A DNA stretch of 64,000 nucleotides, taken from assembly GCA_025084515.1 (NCBI GenBank), contig JAJAGP010002252.1, positions 1-64,000 of the forward strand. The letters run 5' to 3'. The notes under the pieces were generated by a model. It was not told the DNA's origin. It worked only from the letters and a program-made list of their open reading frames with translations, and ran no database searches. Of the stretch, positions 9,975 to 24,900 are shown in pieces. The translations under genes and the position numbers were made by a program. The stretch's first letter is position 1. Each line of letters opens with the position of its first letter. The DNA comes from Ancistrus triradiatus. Taxonomy: Eukaryota; Chordata; Actinopteri; Siluriformes; Loricariidae.

Positions 9975-12900
9975 GTCACTGTTGTTTATTTTGTTCAGTT
10001 CAATTGCTGCTGAACAACTTTAGAAATTGCACAATATCTGAAATATAAACTGGGCATTTCCAAAATGTTCATGAACAATCAGATATTTTTATTTGTATTT
10101 ACTTAATTTACTTATATATCGGTTTTACAATAGTCATAACAGGTATCCTGGTATGAGAGTAAATATGTTGAAATTTTCTTATCAAACCTTTAATATAATC
10201 AAAAAAAGTACATATTCAATTTTGTAAAGTCTTGCAAAACTGCCAAAGGTTACATTTACAGTGGTACTTCGGTTCTCGACCACCACAGAACTCATTAAAT
10301 TTGGTTCTTGAAGTTTGACTAGAAAAATATGTCTTATTTTAGCTGAAACTCGATTCATTATTCATGATTCCGTACACAGTGATTCAGATTCTCAGTAGCC
10401 CTTGGTGAGTGAAGATGTCCACTGTATTTATCGTGCTTTTCTTAATTTTTCTACAGTTCTATATTTGTAGTGCAAATAAATCACAATGAGTCCTAAAATG
10501 GTTAGGAATGACAGCCAACCAATAGCTAGTGCCTAGCAGCTAGCGCCCTGAGTTCACAAATAGAGTAAGTGTTTTGCTTTTACTTCTCACTTTCAATCCA
10601 TTACTCACTAAATTACATGAGATTTCTCAACACTTTATTATGAAATAAGCTTTGTGTTAATGGTTTTGCCCAGCGGTAGGTTAATATAAAGTGTTAATGT
10701 GTTAATGTGTGTGTAAACTCATCAGGATACATTTAACTTATGATGAATTTATCAGAACATATTCCCATCGTAAATCAGGAAGCACCTGTACAATACAACT
10801 CCATTAATTTGTAGGACCCGAGGGTAACTTCTAAGCAACTGATGAACTATCTCACATTGGCTAATGTTAATGTTCATGAATCCACCATCAGAAAAACACT
10901 GAACAACAATGGTGTGCATAGCAGGGATGTAAGGAGAAAGCCACTGCTCTCCAAAAAGAACATTGCTGCTTGTCTACAGTTTTTGCTAAAGTTTTGACTC
11001 ACAATGGACCAAGCCAGAAGGCTATTGGAAAAATGTTTTGTGGATGGATGAGACCAAAACAGAACTTTTTGGTTTAAAAGAAAAACGTTATGTTTGGAGA
11101 AAGGAAAACACTGCATTCCAAGCATAAGAACCTTCAAATCCCATCTGTGAAACATGGTGGTGGTAGTATCATGGTTTTGGCCTGTTTTGCTGCATCTGGG
11201 GCCAAACGGCTTGCCATCATTGATGGAACAAATTAAATTCTGAATTATCTCAGAGGATTTCTAAAGGAAAATGTCAGGACATCTGTTCATGAACTGAATC
11301 TTCAAGAGAAGGTGGGGTCATGCACAAGACAAATGACCCTAAGCACACAAGTCGTTCCCTAAACTATTTCTACCAAAGAATGGTTTAAAGAAGAATAAAG
11401 TTCCATGTTTTTTGGAATGGCCAAAGTCAAATCCCCTGATCTTAATCCAATGGAAATGTTTGTCGAAGGAACCTGAAGCGAGCAGCTAATGTTGAGGAAA
11501 CCCCACCAACATCCCAGAGCTTGAAGCTGTTCTGTACGGAGGAATGGGCTAAAAATTCCTCCAAGCCGGTGTGTTGCAGGACTGATCAACAGTTACAGAA
11601 AAACGTTTTGGTTGTAGTTATTACTGCACCAGGGGGGTCACACCAGATTACTGAAAGCAAAGGTTCACAACTTTTGTTTTGCCACTTACTAATATGTAGT
11701 ATTGGAAACATTTACTTCAATAAATAAATGACCAAGTAATAATATTTTTGTTCTCATTTGTTTAACTGGGTTCTCTTTATCTACTTTTAGGACTTGTGTG
11801 AAAATCTGATGATGTCTTAGGTCATATTTATGCAGAAATATAGAAAATTCTAAAGGGTTCACAAACTTTCCAGCACCACTGTATATCTGAATAAGAGTTG
11901 TCCACACAAAAACAGCAAATACAGAAATAATTGTTCTAACCGCTTGATATTTGAAACAAACTTAAATCTTGGTTGCTTTCACTTCTGGAAGTGCATGAGA
12001 TACATTTTGCCACATCATATACAACTGGAAATATATTGCATCCAAGATGCAAGATGATTTCTGATCTTGTATATGGGCATACATTCATATTGTGAATGAT
12101 ACAGTAGGTATAAAACCAGAAACTCATTCAAGTACTAGTGCAAATGTGGTTAAAATCAGGATGCAGTCCAGATACAAGATGCATGAAATGACCATGTGTA
12201 AACAGGGCTGAAATGCCTGTGATAAAGAATTCAAATCAAATAGAATAAATACCTTTAATATGATACGCTCCATCACTGAACTGTAATGTGAAAATATCAT
12301 AAACAGAACGGTTTACATCCAGAGTGTTTGAATTCTTGTGGTGGCACACATATCCATTCTCCCCGCGGAGGATGAGGATAGGTCTATTGATTAGCTTTAG
12401 AATCAACTGCTCATCCTCACCTGTAAAAGTAACAGTTTAACATTTAAAAAGAGGGAAATGGGGTACAGGAATCATCACAGAAAGAGGAAAGTGATAAACA
12501 TGAAAAGATTTGCTACTGCATCTGAAGTACAATACATAAAGTTTGAATCTGTTATCTAAATTTCAACAAGGTGGATTGATCATAATGTAGTGTAGAGATC
12601 TAACTGATCTTCTGTGGTAAATACCAGGACTCACCTATTGAGTCGCTGACAGCAGCAAGCTGGCCATTTTTCTTGGTGCACACATATTTCCCATTGCTCG
12701 CTCGTAATACCACCCGTCTTCCGAGCCACACAATATCAAACATGGTGTTGGCACTTCTGCACAATGAGGAGAAAAATTAGACCTACTCCTTTGGCATATA
12801 TGGGCTATTATTGGATACAATTGATTAAAGTTATTACATCAATATAAACAGATTGTGGGATTATAAGTATGATAAGTCAAATCATAGCAGTTATAACATC

Positions 12901-15900
12901 AAAGTGGAGATCTTAACCCTTTTTGAACAGTAACATTAATAGTATTTTTCAATGTTTTTTTATTTTTCAATCTCGATTGTCCTGGTAAGAACCTTATGCT
13001 GAGGAACACAGGGTGCAGGTGTAGGTCTATAAGGAAGAGGTTTCACTTTTGTAGCACTGGGAAATGGCTCCTCAACCTCTTACGCAGCCAATCATACCTG
13101 TTGGTCATTCCTGGAAGTTGAAGCCGAAAAGCACCGACAGGTACTCTGGTGGCCTAATGTATTCCACCACTGCACCATCCAAGCCCTTTCAAACTGTTAA
13201 GTGTAATTGCTAGCACTATTGTACTGATTGAAGTACTATCTGAGGCCAACTGAACTTGCTTTTGTAGTTATCATACTTACACTTCTTTGGCTGTGGACTG
13301 GATGCCTCCGTGAGATACAAGTGTCCAATAATTTCCTTCATTTGTCCTGAACTTGCATTTCTTGCTTTCTTTATCAATCTCCATTTGAAAAGTCTCCATG
13401 TCTGTCTCATCATCCTGATTTGCTGAGATGCTCACCCCTGTCGAGTTACAAGTAGAAAACGGAACATGCATTTACATGAAAGGTTTTAGATACACACATA
13501 AAACATTATTAATATGAATCCTTATTAGTATTTGTTAACTTTTAACTAAATTTATTGTATTCATTTAAAAAACAGAAAAAACACATAGTTTGTCTGACAG
13601 TATAATTTCACTGTCTGTGTCAAAACGACACATTGTGATGTACTTGTAAAATTGTGCATCTGGGCCTTGTGCTTCTATTTCTATCCAGATTAGGTCAGTT
13701 TGCATTCTTCTCTCAAGACAGTAGTACACACCTAGTATGAAATATTTAGTTTTTTTCACAATTGGACATATGGAATGGCCTTCCCTTTACAAAACAACAG
13801 TAGGGGAGTTGGAGGAGTAAAGGTTGGGGAGTAAAGAATTTACTTGCCCCTTCTGAGGTACTTTGACATGCCTTGACATTTGTATCTATTTCACATCTAA
13901 AAATGTTAATCCCAAAGTGCTACACATGCTTATATTCAGCACAAACTCAGCAGCAGTATGAATGTCATTCATCCTTTTTTTGTTTAAATCTACTGTAAAC
14001 CTACACTAGGCTTTTCAGCTCGGAACACAATGAATACTGATCATGTTTAATAGTTCCCCTCCCCACTGTCAAAGGCAATGTCCCATCAGTTTGGAAAGTC
14101 AGTCTTAACTGCAAGACAATGGAAGAAAAATGAGGAGACAATAAAGGCTTTTTACAGTTTATTAAGAATGCTATCTTCAAACCCAAACATGTAATGGATA
14201 CAATTTTGCTGAATAGAATGTGCAATCACATTATATTACTGGACAAATACAAAAGATTCAAGAACTTGGTTGTCATTGTGCATGCACAAAGAATTTGTAG
14301 TTGAGGCTACTTCAAATGGTGAATTTATAACATACGAAATATAAAATATAATATCAGTGATTAAATATGAGTGAGGCAGATACAGAGTAGATAAATAAGA
14401 AATTAATTAAAGAACAACAAATTACACTGAACAACATTTTCCTTGTCAAAGTCTTGCTTCCTGAAAAAAAGTGAGATCATGGTAGATGATGTCAAGCACA
14501 CAAATTACTTCAGATTGGCTGTATCCCATAGGAATTTGGATAAACAATAAAATAAGTTTATTGGATTTAATCTTATTAATCAATCTTGGGCCAAGTAGTT
14601 CTGGTTTAGCTTTTCACAAATCTATGTCCCTGACCAGATTACATAAATCTGTTTGTTTTGTCAGATGAGGATAACCAGGCATAAAGGGGTCAACATCTGG
14701 ATCAGTGTCATTTTCCACATCTGGTAGAAGCATTGTAGCATCTTCACCTGCCTCATTTAGGGTTCATGTCTCTGGTGGCTTTGGTACTGTCATCATGTGA
14801 CACTGGTCTCAGGATTGAAGGCAGACAGGAGTATTCAACCGATTTCTTATTTGTAGTAACGGAGGCAGATACATTGTTCAGACAGAAATAGCAGTCCATT
14901 GCATGATATATCTTTGGAACTGTAAATTGCACTGATATACGAGTACCTCTGAGCCAAGCTATCAGGATGACTCTGCATGTTGCACAACAAATGTGAAGCG
15001 CCGTGTTTGTCTTGGTCACCCTTGATCTTCTAAAAGACAGTATTCATTATTGCTATTGCTTGAAGAACATGTGCGTGAACATCAACCCAAACAGCATCTG
15101 TAAATGTGAGCAGATTTTATATCCCAGGCATGTTTGTATTGAGCAGCTTACTTAAAATATGACGATAAATCAAAGATAGACTATTTCTGCAAAATGGCAC
15201 ATTATATGGAAACTTAGAGGTGATGTGTTTGGGAAGCAAAATCTTAAAATGTTGCCAAGCTTTCAAACAGTTTCTGTCTGGTTGAAGACAAAAATAGACA
15301 GTACATGCTTCACACTTCTAATTGATATTTCCCTTCTTTCCCCATGTAATCTGTCATATACACCAGCCATGCAGACAGTCACAAGCCAAATTAAGTGGCA
15401 CATGAATACCATTAGATTCTGTGTCACACCACACAGCTGTGAAGTAAGTCCTTCCATGAAAGCCTTGTGGGTCATACTGTCCTGCTGCATGAGGTCTTTG
15501 TTGAGAATATAAGCATTGTTTGCAGCAATGTATAAGAAATGAAGGAAGGGTTTAATGTACCACTTCAATGTATGCTGCTGTGTTGTGAAATACTGGATCA
15601 ACTGCTCTGACAAATTCACACCTCCCATGAGCCTGTAGTATTCCATCACAGGTGAGGGGCATGTGTACGTGCCATGAGCTTGCTGTATTTCATGATATGG
15701 TTCAAATGTGCTCGGAAAAGGTACTAGTAATTATGTGATCCAGCTTGATCATGGCCATGTAGATTATCAGTCCAATATATCTGTAAAATTCAGAAACTCT
15801 TCGGTTTCATCTATCTGTACTTTGCACCCCTGGCTATGTTCTTGGCAATTTGCTTGTTGATGTTATGGCACAGAGTGTTCACAGGATCTTCTGAAAAGAA

Positions 15901-18900
15901 AAACCTGAAGAGTTCCAAAGGAATGTGGCTGTCCACTGTGCTCAGCTGCACACCAGGCTCTCTTGCAGGGAGAAACCACTGTGGTGATGAACTGCATCGC
16001 CATCACTTTTTGTCTTCCAAAACAGGACTGCTGATTGGGCTGACACTATGCTTTTTTCCCTTGCAGGTGAAATGTTCTCCCTACTTCCATAACATAATAA
16101 ATGAAAAAAATGAGCAGTTGGCCTCTCATCATATGTTCAACTATTTATCAATTAAAACGTAGAATTTACCATTTACACAGCACAGAACCCACGAAACCCA
16201 TGTACAAGTAATTTTACTGATACATACATTACAACAGCCTACTCTAACAGGAAGACATTTGACAATAAGAGCATTGTAACTTGTGTGTCTGACTTAGTTG
16301 GCTCCAATGATTTGTTATTGCATATGTTAGCTTTATGGTATGCTAGCTAAGCTAGGTAACGGCTATACTATACCAGTTTAGCTAAGTTTAGCTAAGCTAA
16401 GGCAGAGATTTTTAGCTAAAGAAAGCGATATGACATGGTGTGCTTGTGCACAGAGGTAAATTAATTCAACTGAAATAATAATTCACACTGTTCTTTTCAA
16501 AAGCTAGTGAAAGGAATTTAACTTACTCATCACAAACATCCTCAGCGGGATCGAGTCAGGGGTCAAAATGGCAACATTTTTCCTCTATGTCCTCACAACT
16601 TTCAGGAGAACCTTCAGTTCATCGTCGCCCTCCAAGGCAAGGCTATCCTGAATCTGTCATAAGGCGTCAGCAGAATAGAAGCCTGAATGTGCCATCATGT
16701 GCTCTTTTTTATTGGAACCATATTGGGCGTGTTCAGTTTCATGCCTCATAATGACTTAATATCGACTGCCTAATTACCATTGCATTATCAAGTGAATAGC
16801 TCTATTTGCAAATGGATGGGCTTTCAAGAGCTGACTTCTGGCTCAGAGACTGACATGTGGATGCTGGTCTTTTTATTCCCGTCATATAGTTCTACAGAAT
16901 AAATTCACTTTCTATCTATATACAGGTTTAACATCCATTTGATCAGCGGCTGTTCATTTTAACTCCCGAGTCTTAAGAATTATAATAACAAATAAAAATC
17001 AGTCTTATATACCTCTAACTCAAGTCTGAATGACAGAAGACTAGTGTGAGCGACCACTTGCGACACTGCTCACAGAAAAGAGAAGCGCAGCCCTGAAGGC
17101 AGAAAAAAATCTAACAAGTAACATTCCTTTTCCAAATGTATAAAAGAGGCAAGGATAAGAATTACTGTATTGTACAGTAGAGTACTGAACTAAATGTTTT
17201 CATATTGTGTTATATTATTGCTTAAAATAAAACAATGTGAAAAGTATCTCAACTGACAATGGTAATGTTCAGTTAACATCCATTTCAGTCCTTATTCACA
17301 GAAGACTGTGCACATTTTAAAGCAGACCAGTGGAGGTTTCTGAGGATGTTTTATGTTGCTTGGGCATAAACCAACAAGTTTTTGACATGACCTGACTTGA
17401 CAAAGGGTTAAAAACACTCAAATGTGTCATAATATACCATAATAACCACAATTTTATATTTTATATACACATAACTATCGTGCTGCCAACTGTTAATAAT
17501 CCAGCATGCAATGGTACAGACATGAGTGCAAATTCACTCTATGATTCTCAAAATATGTTCTTGTAACAACCTTGTCCAAAATGCTGCAGTTAGCATCAGA
17601 GGAGAATTATTGTAAATCATGTTCACTGAGTTCAGTATTACTATGCTGTTGTTCTTCAGGGTTTTTTCGTATGACTGATCTCTGCCTAGCCCAGATAAAT
17701 CATCTATATGCCATTTGTAAAATGCTAAGACCTTGCTGTGTCTGTAACATTGGATGCACCTCTGGTGTGCTGCATGGGCAGACCCAGCGCCCTGTCCCAA
17801 GGAGTGGTGAGACTCGGTCGCCTCTGGCAAGACTAAACTCTAGGAAGCAACCATCTAGAAGCAACACACACTGGCCTACAGGTGCTAAGAGCCACACATC
17901 CAGATACACACACTGGACTTCAGGTTCTAGTTGTCCATTGTACTTTTCTGTCTATATTAGCATTGTCTAGTCTTGTTAGTAGCTTTGTGTGGTTATGCTA
18001 ATATGGTATGTTTGTATTAGCATTGCCTGTTCCTGATACCAGTGTAGGTTTATGTTTGCATAGTCTGGTCCTGTTAATGTCATGTTTCTATGTTAGCCTT
18101 GTTTGTTATTGTCGGCAATGTCTGTGCGTCTTAAGCACTGTCTTTTTCTGTGAGAATTATCTATTAGTATTAACTTTGCTTGTGTTAGCACATTGTTTGT
18201 ATTTGTCAGGATTAGCACCGTCTGTTTGAACTAGCACTACTGGTTACTGTTGTTTGTGTGTATCAATAAGGTCTGATCCTGTTAACATTGTGTATTTGTA
18301 TTAGGATAGTTTCTGTCTGTGCACATTTTATGGTTGTATTTGCTCTGTGTCTTGTGGAATTAACATTAGCTATTAGCATTGACTCTGTCAGAGGTTTTTG
18401 GTACTGTGTCACTCTGTTTACACTGTATATGACTATTTGTTAATAAAGTTATCACCTACATCTGTCTCTCTGCCCTTGATATACCTAGATGGAGACGCAG
18501 TACTGTCTGTTATAATGAGCTGTTCAGTCACACAATATTAACTTAACAAAGTAGTTTTGGGTGGAGTTGGACTGTATAGTTTATCAAAGGTATATGTGTT
18601 TTTAGTGAATGCACAGTATACTTTAATGTTGTTTTGTGTTATAAATATTTTCAACTTTAAAACCGAGGAAAAGTTTAATATGCTATATAACCTATTTTTT
18701 ATTTCTCATAAGGTAGGGGTGTTAGACTTCAGTTCCAGAGGGCTTTTTAGCATTCTGTCTGTTTTCACACACCTGGTTTAACACATCAGTTAATGAGCAA
18801 GACTTTTAAGAACTGGCTTTTGAAAATGATGAAATACTAATCTCTTTAGAGCAATGGCCCTCCAAGAACTTAAACTCTTTCTTAAAGAATATTATTCAAT

Positions 18901-21900
18901 AACTACAGTGAAACTCACAAGTGGTATGTAGTATTAGTCCTGCTGCAGTTACTATAGTTAAGATAATGGGAATGGCAGTAGCCATAGGAGGTTCAATTGT
19001 TTAATGCAGCATGTAAGTGAATGAAAATGCTTATTTGTTGGAAAGACATTTGAAAAGCTAGGTGTTCCCAAACTCTTGACAGGCAGTGTAAGTGAAAACC
19101 GCCTATGGATGCTCATTTACACAGTCTCATTGCTCACTATTCATTCTACTCAGCCCATTAAGTATCTCATTAGAGCAACAGAGTTAATAGTATTAGAATG
19201 ACTGGGACTGAAATGCTTCATATGCTACTTTACGAAAATCTTTACAAATGTTTCTGGTTCGAGTGGCTAAGACATCCACGTTTAGGCACATGTTGAATAA
19301 GTATTGCTTAGTGATTACACACATGACACTTGGTCAGAATTTTAGAAAATAAAAAGGGAATGCAAACCTGTCAGGAGGAAGGGGTGGTAATCACCTTCAT
19401 TAAACATATTCCTTTAAACATTAAGACCATGCCATATATATTTGTACACCTCATAGCTTTTTCTATCTGTAAATAAAACATGAACTCAAGATCTTATGGA
19501 ATGGTGTTCTCAGTTTATTCAGTTACATTAACGACTTACAGAGGCACAGACAGGTTGAAGTTGCTAAGACCCAAAGAAGAAGCGTCCAGAAATATCCCTT
19601 GATTATTTTGTTAATCCTTTAACAGCTTATACCCCAAACTTTACCCCTTACCTCCTTCAGTCATTCCTCCCCCACTTTTATCCCTCCCTTCCTCTCATTC
19701 TGTGTGCTAATGCCCTGTCTGTGGAAAAATGCAAAGCCGCACTGTGGGGCCCAGTAAGCAGCTTTGAGTGGCGTATGTACAATCCTTTAGCTCAGCTGCT
19801 CAGGTCCCCAAACAGACAAGGATAGAAAAGAAAGAAGCTGAAGTGATGCCTCTGTTTTGATGGGACACAGCAGGGTTTTTGCAACATGCTGGGACAGAAA
19901 CCATGACCATCAGCACAACCTGCATGCATTCATCAATCACCCAAGGAATGTCTTTTTACAATTTACAGCTTTAGACTTATATTTCATGCATGTATAGGCT
20001 TTCCTAAAATGCATGTAATCAATTATTATGGAATAACACATATTGTTAAAATTACTAATTTAGTTTAAAATTTCTCCCAGGATAAGGACAGAATGACTGC
20101 ATAATGACTTGATGAAACTGGTGCCAGTCGATGCTAGTTTATAATTGTATATGAGCCAAAAGTTGCTTTCTTCTTTACTTTTCGATCATATACAGTATCA
20201 TTTCACGCCAGCCCTTCATCTCTGTGTCCGGTTACACTTCATTTTCCAATTTCATGTTTGATTCTGCTTTGCTTTTACACATCAGATAGAAAGAGAGAGA
20301 GCCAGCTGTGTCTGGACTCTGCCCTTATCTACTCGTCTGATCAGTTCTCTTCCACAATGTGATGACCACAGAGCTCAATCCTGCACGCTTCGGAATGATC
20401 TCAGGCCCATCACAGAGTACTCCTTCTCAATTTACTAACCTCTTTCTTGTGAATGTAATAATACCTAGACATACAGAGACAGATGGCCCTCTGAAAAACT
20501 GGGCCAAGTAGGTCACAACAATGTGGATTTTTCTTTTCAAGAATTGTTTTTGTAAAATCAGAAAATGCAAATGACAACATATGATAGAGCTTATTGTTGT
20601 GACTTATAATATCCAGACTTTAATCTGGCTTAAGAATTTAGTCACCCACCGAAGACAGTGATGGTCCACTTCTGAACTCTCAGTCCAGAGAGGTTATTAT
20701 TATGAAGACATTTATGCTGAAATGAATAATGAATGGTAATGTAATGTTTCTGTGGTTTAGTAATTGCCAAGTACTCTCTTTTTGTCATTTTTCAGATCTA
20801 TGCCCCTGCATAAGTTGGAAAAAAACAACAATAAATACCCAGAATACCCAGAATTCTATTGTCAGACTTGTCCTGTTTTCATGTTACGTCATCCTGTTAA
20901 AGCAAGAATTTAATAATTCTGGATTTACATTGACATTACCATGGCATAATTGAAACCACAATTACATACTGTGCTAGTCTAAAATTATAGGTTCGTCAAT
21001 ATTCAAATACTGTAGCTTTTAAAGAATAAAACATTTGAATCTGTCAGCCATTATTTGCATTGCCTGGCAACACATTATCTGAGTGACCTCTTAGAGTTTT
21101 ACAATCCAGCTCGTCTACTTCGTTCGCAGGGTGCAGGACTTCTTTTAGTTCCTAGAATTAAAAAAGTCACAGCAGGGGGAAAGGCTTTCTCATACATGGC
21201 CCCCCAACTATGGAATAAACTTCCCACTTTCGTTCGAGACTCAGACACTCTCCAAAGTTTTAAGTCTAGGCTAAAGACATACCTATTTACACAGGCTTTT
21301 GACTAGATTTAGACCAGGATGCATGGCTTGGGTCACTGGGGCCGGAGTCTGGAGTCATGTCTGGCCTGTCTGCCTTGTCCGTTAGCCAGGAGTGTCGAGT
21401 GGGCGGTCTGGCTGAACTGGGCTTCGGTCCTCGTGATCCTGACTCGTGCATCCTTGCCTTAGAATAAGAGCAGAGCTGGGGGTTCATAGTCAAAGAGAGT
21501 CTTATGGTGATCAGAGACGTTGGGTTTTGCTGTCTTCTGCCTCCCGTGGGGTTGCCAATGTCTCATGTGATCCCTCCTGGCTGTTGTACCTACCAGTTTC
21601 TCCTCTTTATAGCTATGCTGCTATAGCTAATGCTGCCGGGGGGTCTTCATGCTATACACATGGCATCAGTGATTGTTAATAAACACTGTGCTCTTAATCA
21701 ATAACTAATGACATTTTCTGTTTTCTCTCCGAGCGTGTTCCGTACCAGTTCCAGCCCCACACATGATGTTCATCCGCTGTGCAGCTTCACTCAAGCTGCT
21801 TCCGTCATCAGCTCCAGCCCCATCATACCCGGGCCACTTTAATGCGATTGTGCATACTTCACATTTTATTCTAACTATGACTCCATGACTTTAGTTTCGT

Positions 21901-24900
21901 CTTTAGATTTATCATCTACGCCGCCCAAGGAGGTTGGGTCCCTTTTTGAGTCTTGGTCCTCCCAAGGTTTCTTCCTATAACACTCGGGGAGTTTTTCCTT
22001 GCCACTGTCGCCCTAGGCTTGCTCAATTTGGGATTGGACGTAGTTATTAGGAGATAATCTAAACTTGTAAAGTTGCTTTGAGACAATGCTCCATTGTAAA
22101 AAGCGCTATATAAAAAGATCTGACTTGACTTGACTATTTATGCTATCTTTATCCACTAACATAGACATGCCACATAGTAAGCAGGGGACTTCACTGAGAG
22201 AAGTAAGCTACAATCACATTGCTTCCTACAGTCTCGGCATTACATAAGTTGTAAACTACGATTTGACTTTATTTATTTATTTATTTACAGTGGTACCTTG
22301 GTTCTCAACCACCTCAGAACTGGTTGAATTCGGTTCTCGATGCATTGTGACTAGAAAAATTCTCGGTTCTTGTCGTTTGCTTGGTACTCGGCACACTTGC
22401 TTAAACTTGCATGAGCCTGCTGGGCAACTACTATTCACTTTCAATTACTCACTAAATTACATGAGATTTTTCAACACTTTATTATAAAATTACGTTAACG
22501 TTTTAGGTTAAGTGCTTGAAACATTAACTTACTTATCATTACTTGTCATAGGCTCTCCTATTAAACAATATAGACCGCTCTACCAAACGCTCGTTAAAGA
22601 GCAACAAAATAAATATTTCTGTAATCTGTAACATCATATCATTGCTTTCTACTAACCCAAAAAAAATCAAATCCCCTTTTCTCATTGTAAACTGAGTAAC
22701 TACCAAAGGACCACATATGAGCAGTAAAACAAGCATCAGGGGAGAGGTTTAATGAGCAATACCAATGTATTTACCTTCGAAACTAATGAAGCCCAAGGTG
22801 CTGTAAAGATGTATTGTGCTGTGTGTAGAATCAGTACATTTTGTATGTAACACCACAACCCCTTCATATTTAACCTATTACACGTGTGACAATTTTTTTT
22901 TTGCTACACTACCCACTTCAAGTCTCCAATCCAAGCAAAATCACACAAATGATCACAGAAATGGTTTTGAAAACAGCAACTGAATGTCACTTCTCATTAT
23001 TGATTACAAAATTGTCTGAGTTTGTATTGCATCCCAGAGTGAGGCACCCAGGGCTTAATGAACCCCAAACCTGCAGCGCTGATTGGAGGAGTTGTCGGAA
23101 GTCATCTTGGCCTTCCTTCATCATGCAGCGACTCTCTGGGAGAAATGAACTGCTGCATCCATTAGCAGAATTACTTTGCTTAATTGCTTTTTGTATGGGA
23201 TGAATATGCAGTAGATGGAGAGAGATGCTCCTTTCCCATTAGCTACAACTACTCCATCTGCTGTGCACCATTCTCATTCTCTTTATCCGGCCCACTACCA
23301 AAACATCTTGACTTTGGTGATGCATCTCCTGCCTCATTTTTCACAACACAAAATTTGCATTCATTGTCAATATTTCTAGAGCAGAAATACACCATAACAC
23401 TTTGATTGTTTGAAAACAAAGGGGTGTGATATTTAACAAGCTGTAATTATTTATACACTGAATGATCAATGTATTAATTAGGTGCATGTTTTAGTGAATA
23501 CATTAAGGATTAGTTGAAACTCCAAGAAAGCTAAAGCCGCTGTAGACGTACTTGTTTCATTGATACAAGGATCTCTAGCTCTAACTCCTATCCAATGCAA
23601 TTAAGTACCTGATCTTGCTATTCTAAGTCTCCATTTAATATTGTTCACATCCCACTGTGTTTCATTCCCTGTTGGATTTCTGCCTGTTGGCCCAGTAGAC
23701 CAACTTTCCCTGAGGATTCTCTGATTTGCCTCCCTGTTGTGCCTTTTCTTATTGCATAGTCCCTGGAAAAGCAGCGAAAGGTTTGCGTTTCTGAAAGCTG
23801 ACTCCACCATCATTGAAATGACCCTGTCCACTCAATTATTTATTGCACCTTGCCACTGTTGGGTGTCTTATGTGTGTGTCTGCATATTTGTATCTGACTG
23901 GCTTTATTTATTAGTGTGTCCATGATCCTCATCCTGACACTGTAAAGACACTGTGCAGTAGTGCACTGTGAGTGTATTAGTAAATATGAATGGTATCAGC
24001 TTTTCTTACCTACAATACATATTCAGATCCAATCAGTCTCTCCCCATAATTTATTTATTGCAGGTGGCTAAAAGTGCTTACCAGTAACGCTGTGCTGGAA
24101 ATAGTGGAAACAACTGCAGCATGAATAGTTTACATTACATTGCTGCAACAAACAACTCAACGTAGCTGCACAATCATAATGGAAAACAAAAATATGCAGT
24201 GTGTTTGGAATCACCTTACTTAGCCAGCGAATATAAAACAGCAGCATCTGGCTGAATAATAAAGCACTGGCCAGATAAAGAGACAGATGCAGTATATTAT
24301 ATCGCTAAGGTCACGCTCATGTGCTTGGTCTTTTGTTCACCAGCTTTCTAATATTGTTACAGCACATGAAGGTGCAACATTTGCCTTGAACTAAAATAGA
24401 GATTATTCTCCCAATAGTGCTTGCAAAGAACAGTTAGTGATATTTGCCTAGTTTGAAACTGCATTTTTAAATCACCACAATGTGCATGACAAGTAGAGTA
24501 ATAAATCATTAATTAACAAGCATTCACAAATTAGTAAATCATATGAATAGCCGAGGTAGGAAGAAGTGACAGGAACAAACTACTAGCAATATAAATGTCT
24601 ATAAAAGTTAAGGCCATGATACCGTTTTTTACTTGGTGCATGGAAGGCACTGGGTGAGCTTTGAGGTGTTATGTTTATTCTAATTATGGATCAGTTGATA
24701 TGTGTGCTTTAGCACTTTTGTGTTCTTGCCATCTTCAACTTGAGGCGCACAATCATATGATCGAGACAAATGGGGTCAAAACACCTGACAAAGGCCCTAA
24801 GAGCACCAAAGCAACCCCCAAGGTTTTGTATTTTCTCTGATATTAACACTGTGCAGAATTCAATGCAACTTTTTATGCAGCAAACTAACTTTCAGACTTC

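Noticed and set aside
15836..16162. 108-codon plus-strand open frame
   Set aside because: It is antisense to the decayed piggyBac transposase, which explains the sequence better.
17572..17970. 132-codon plus-strand open frame
   Set aside because: It crosses a possible LINE fragment and the start of a minisatellite in fscn2 intron 1. The cysteine/serine-rich product matches nothing I know.
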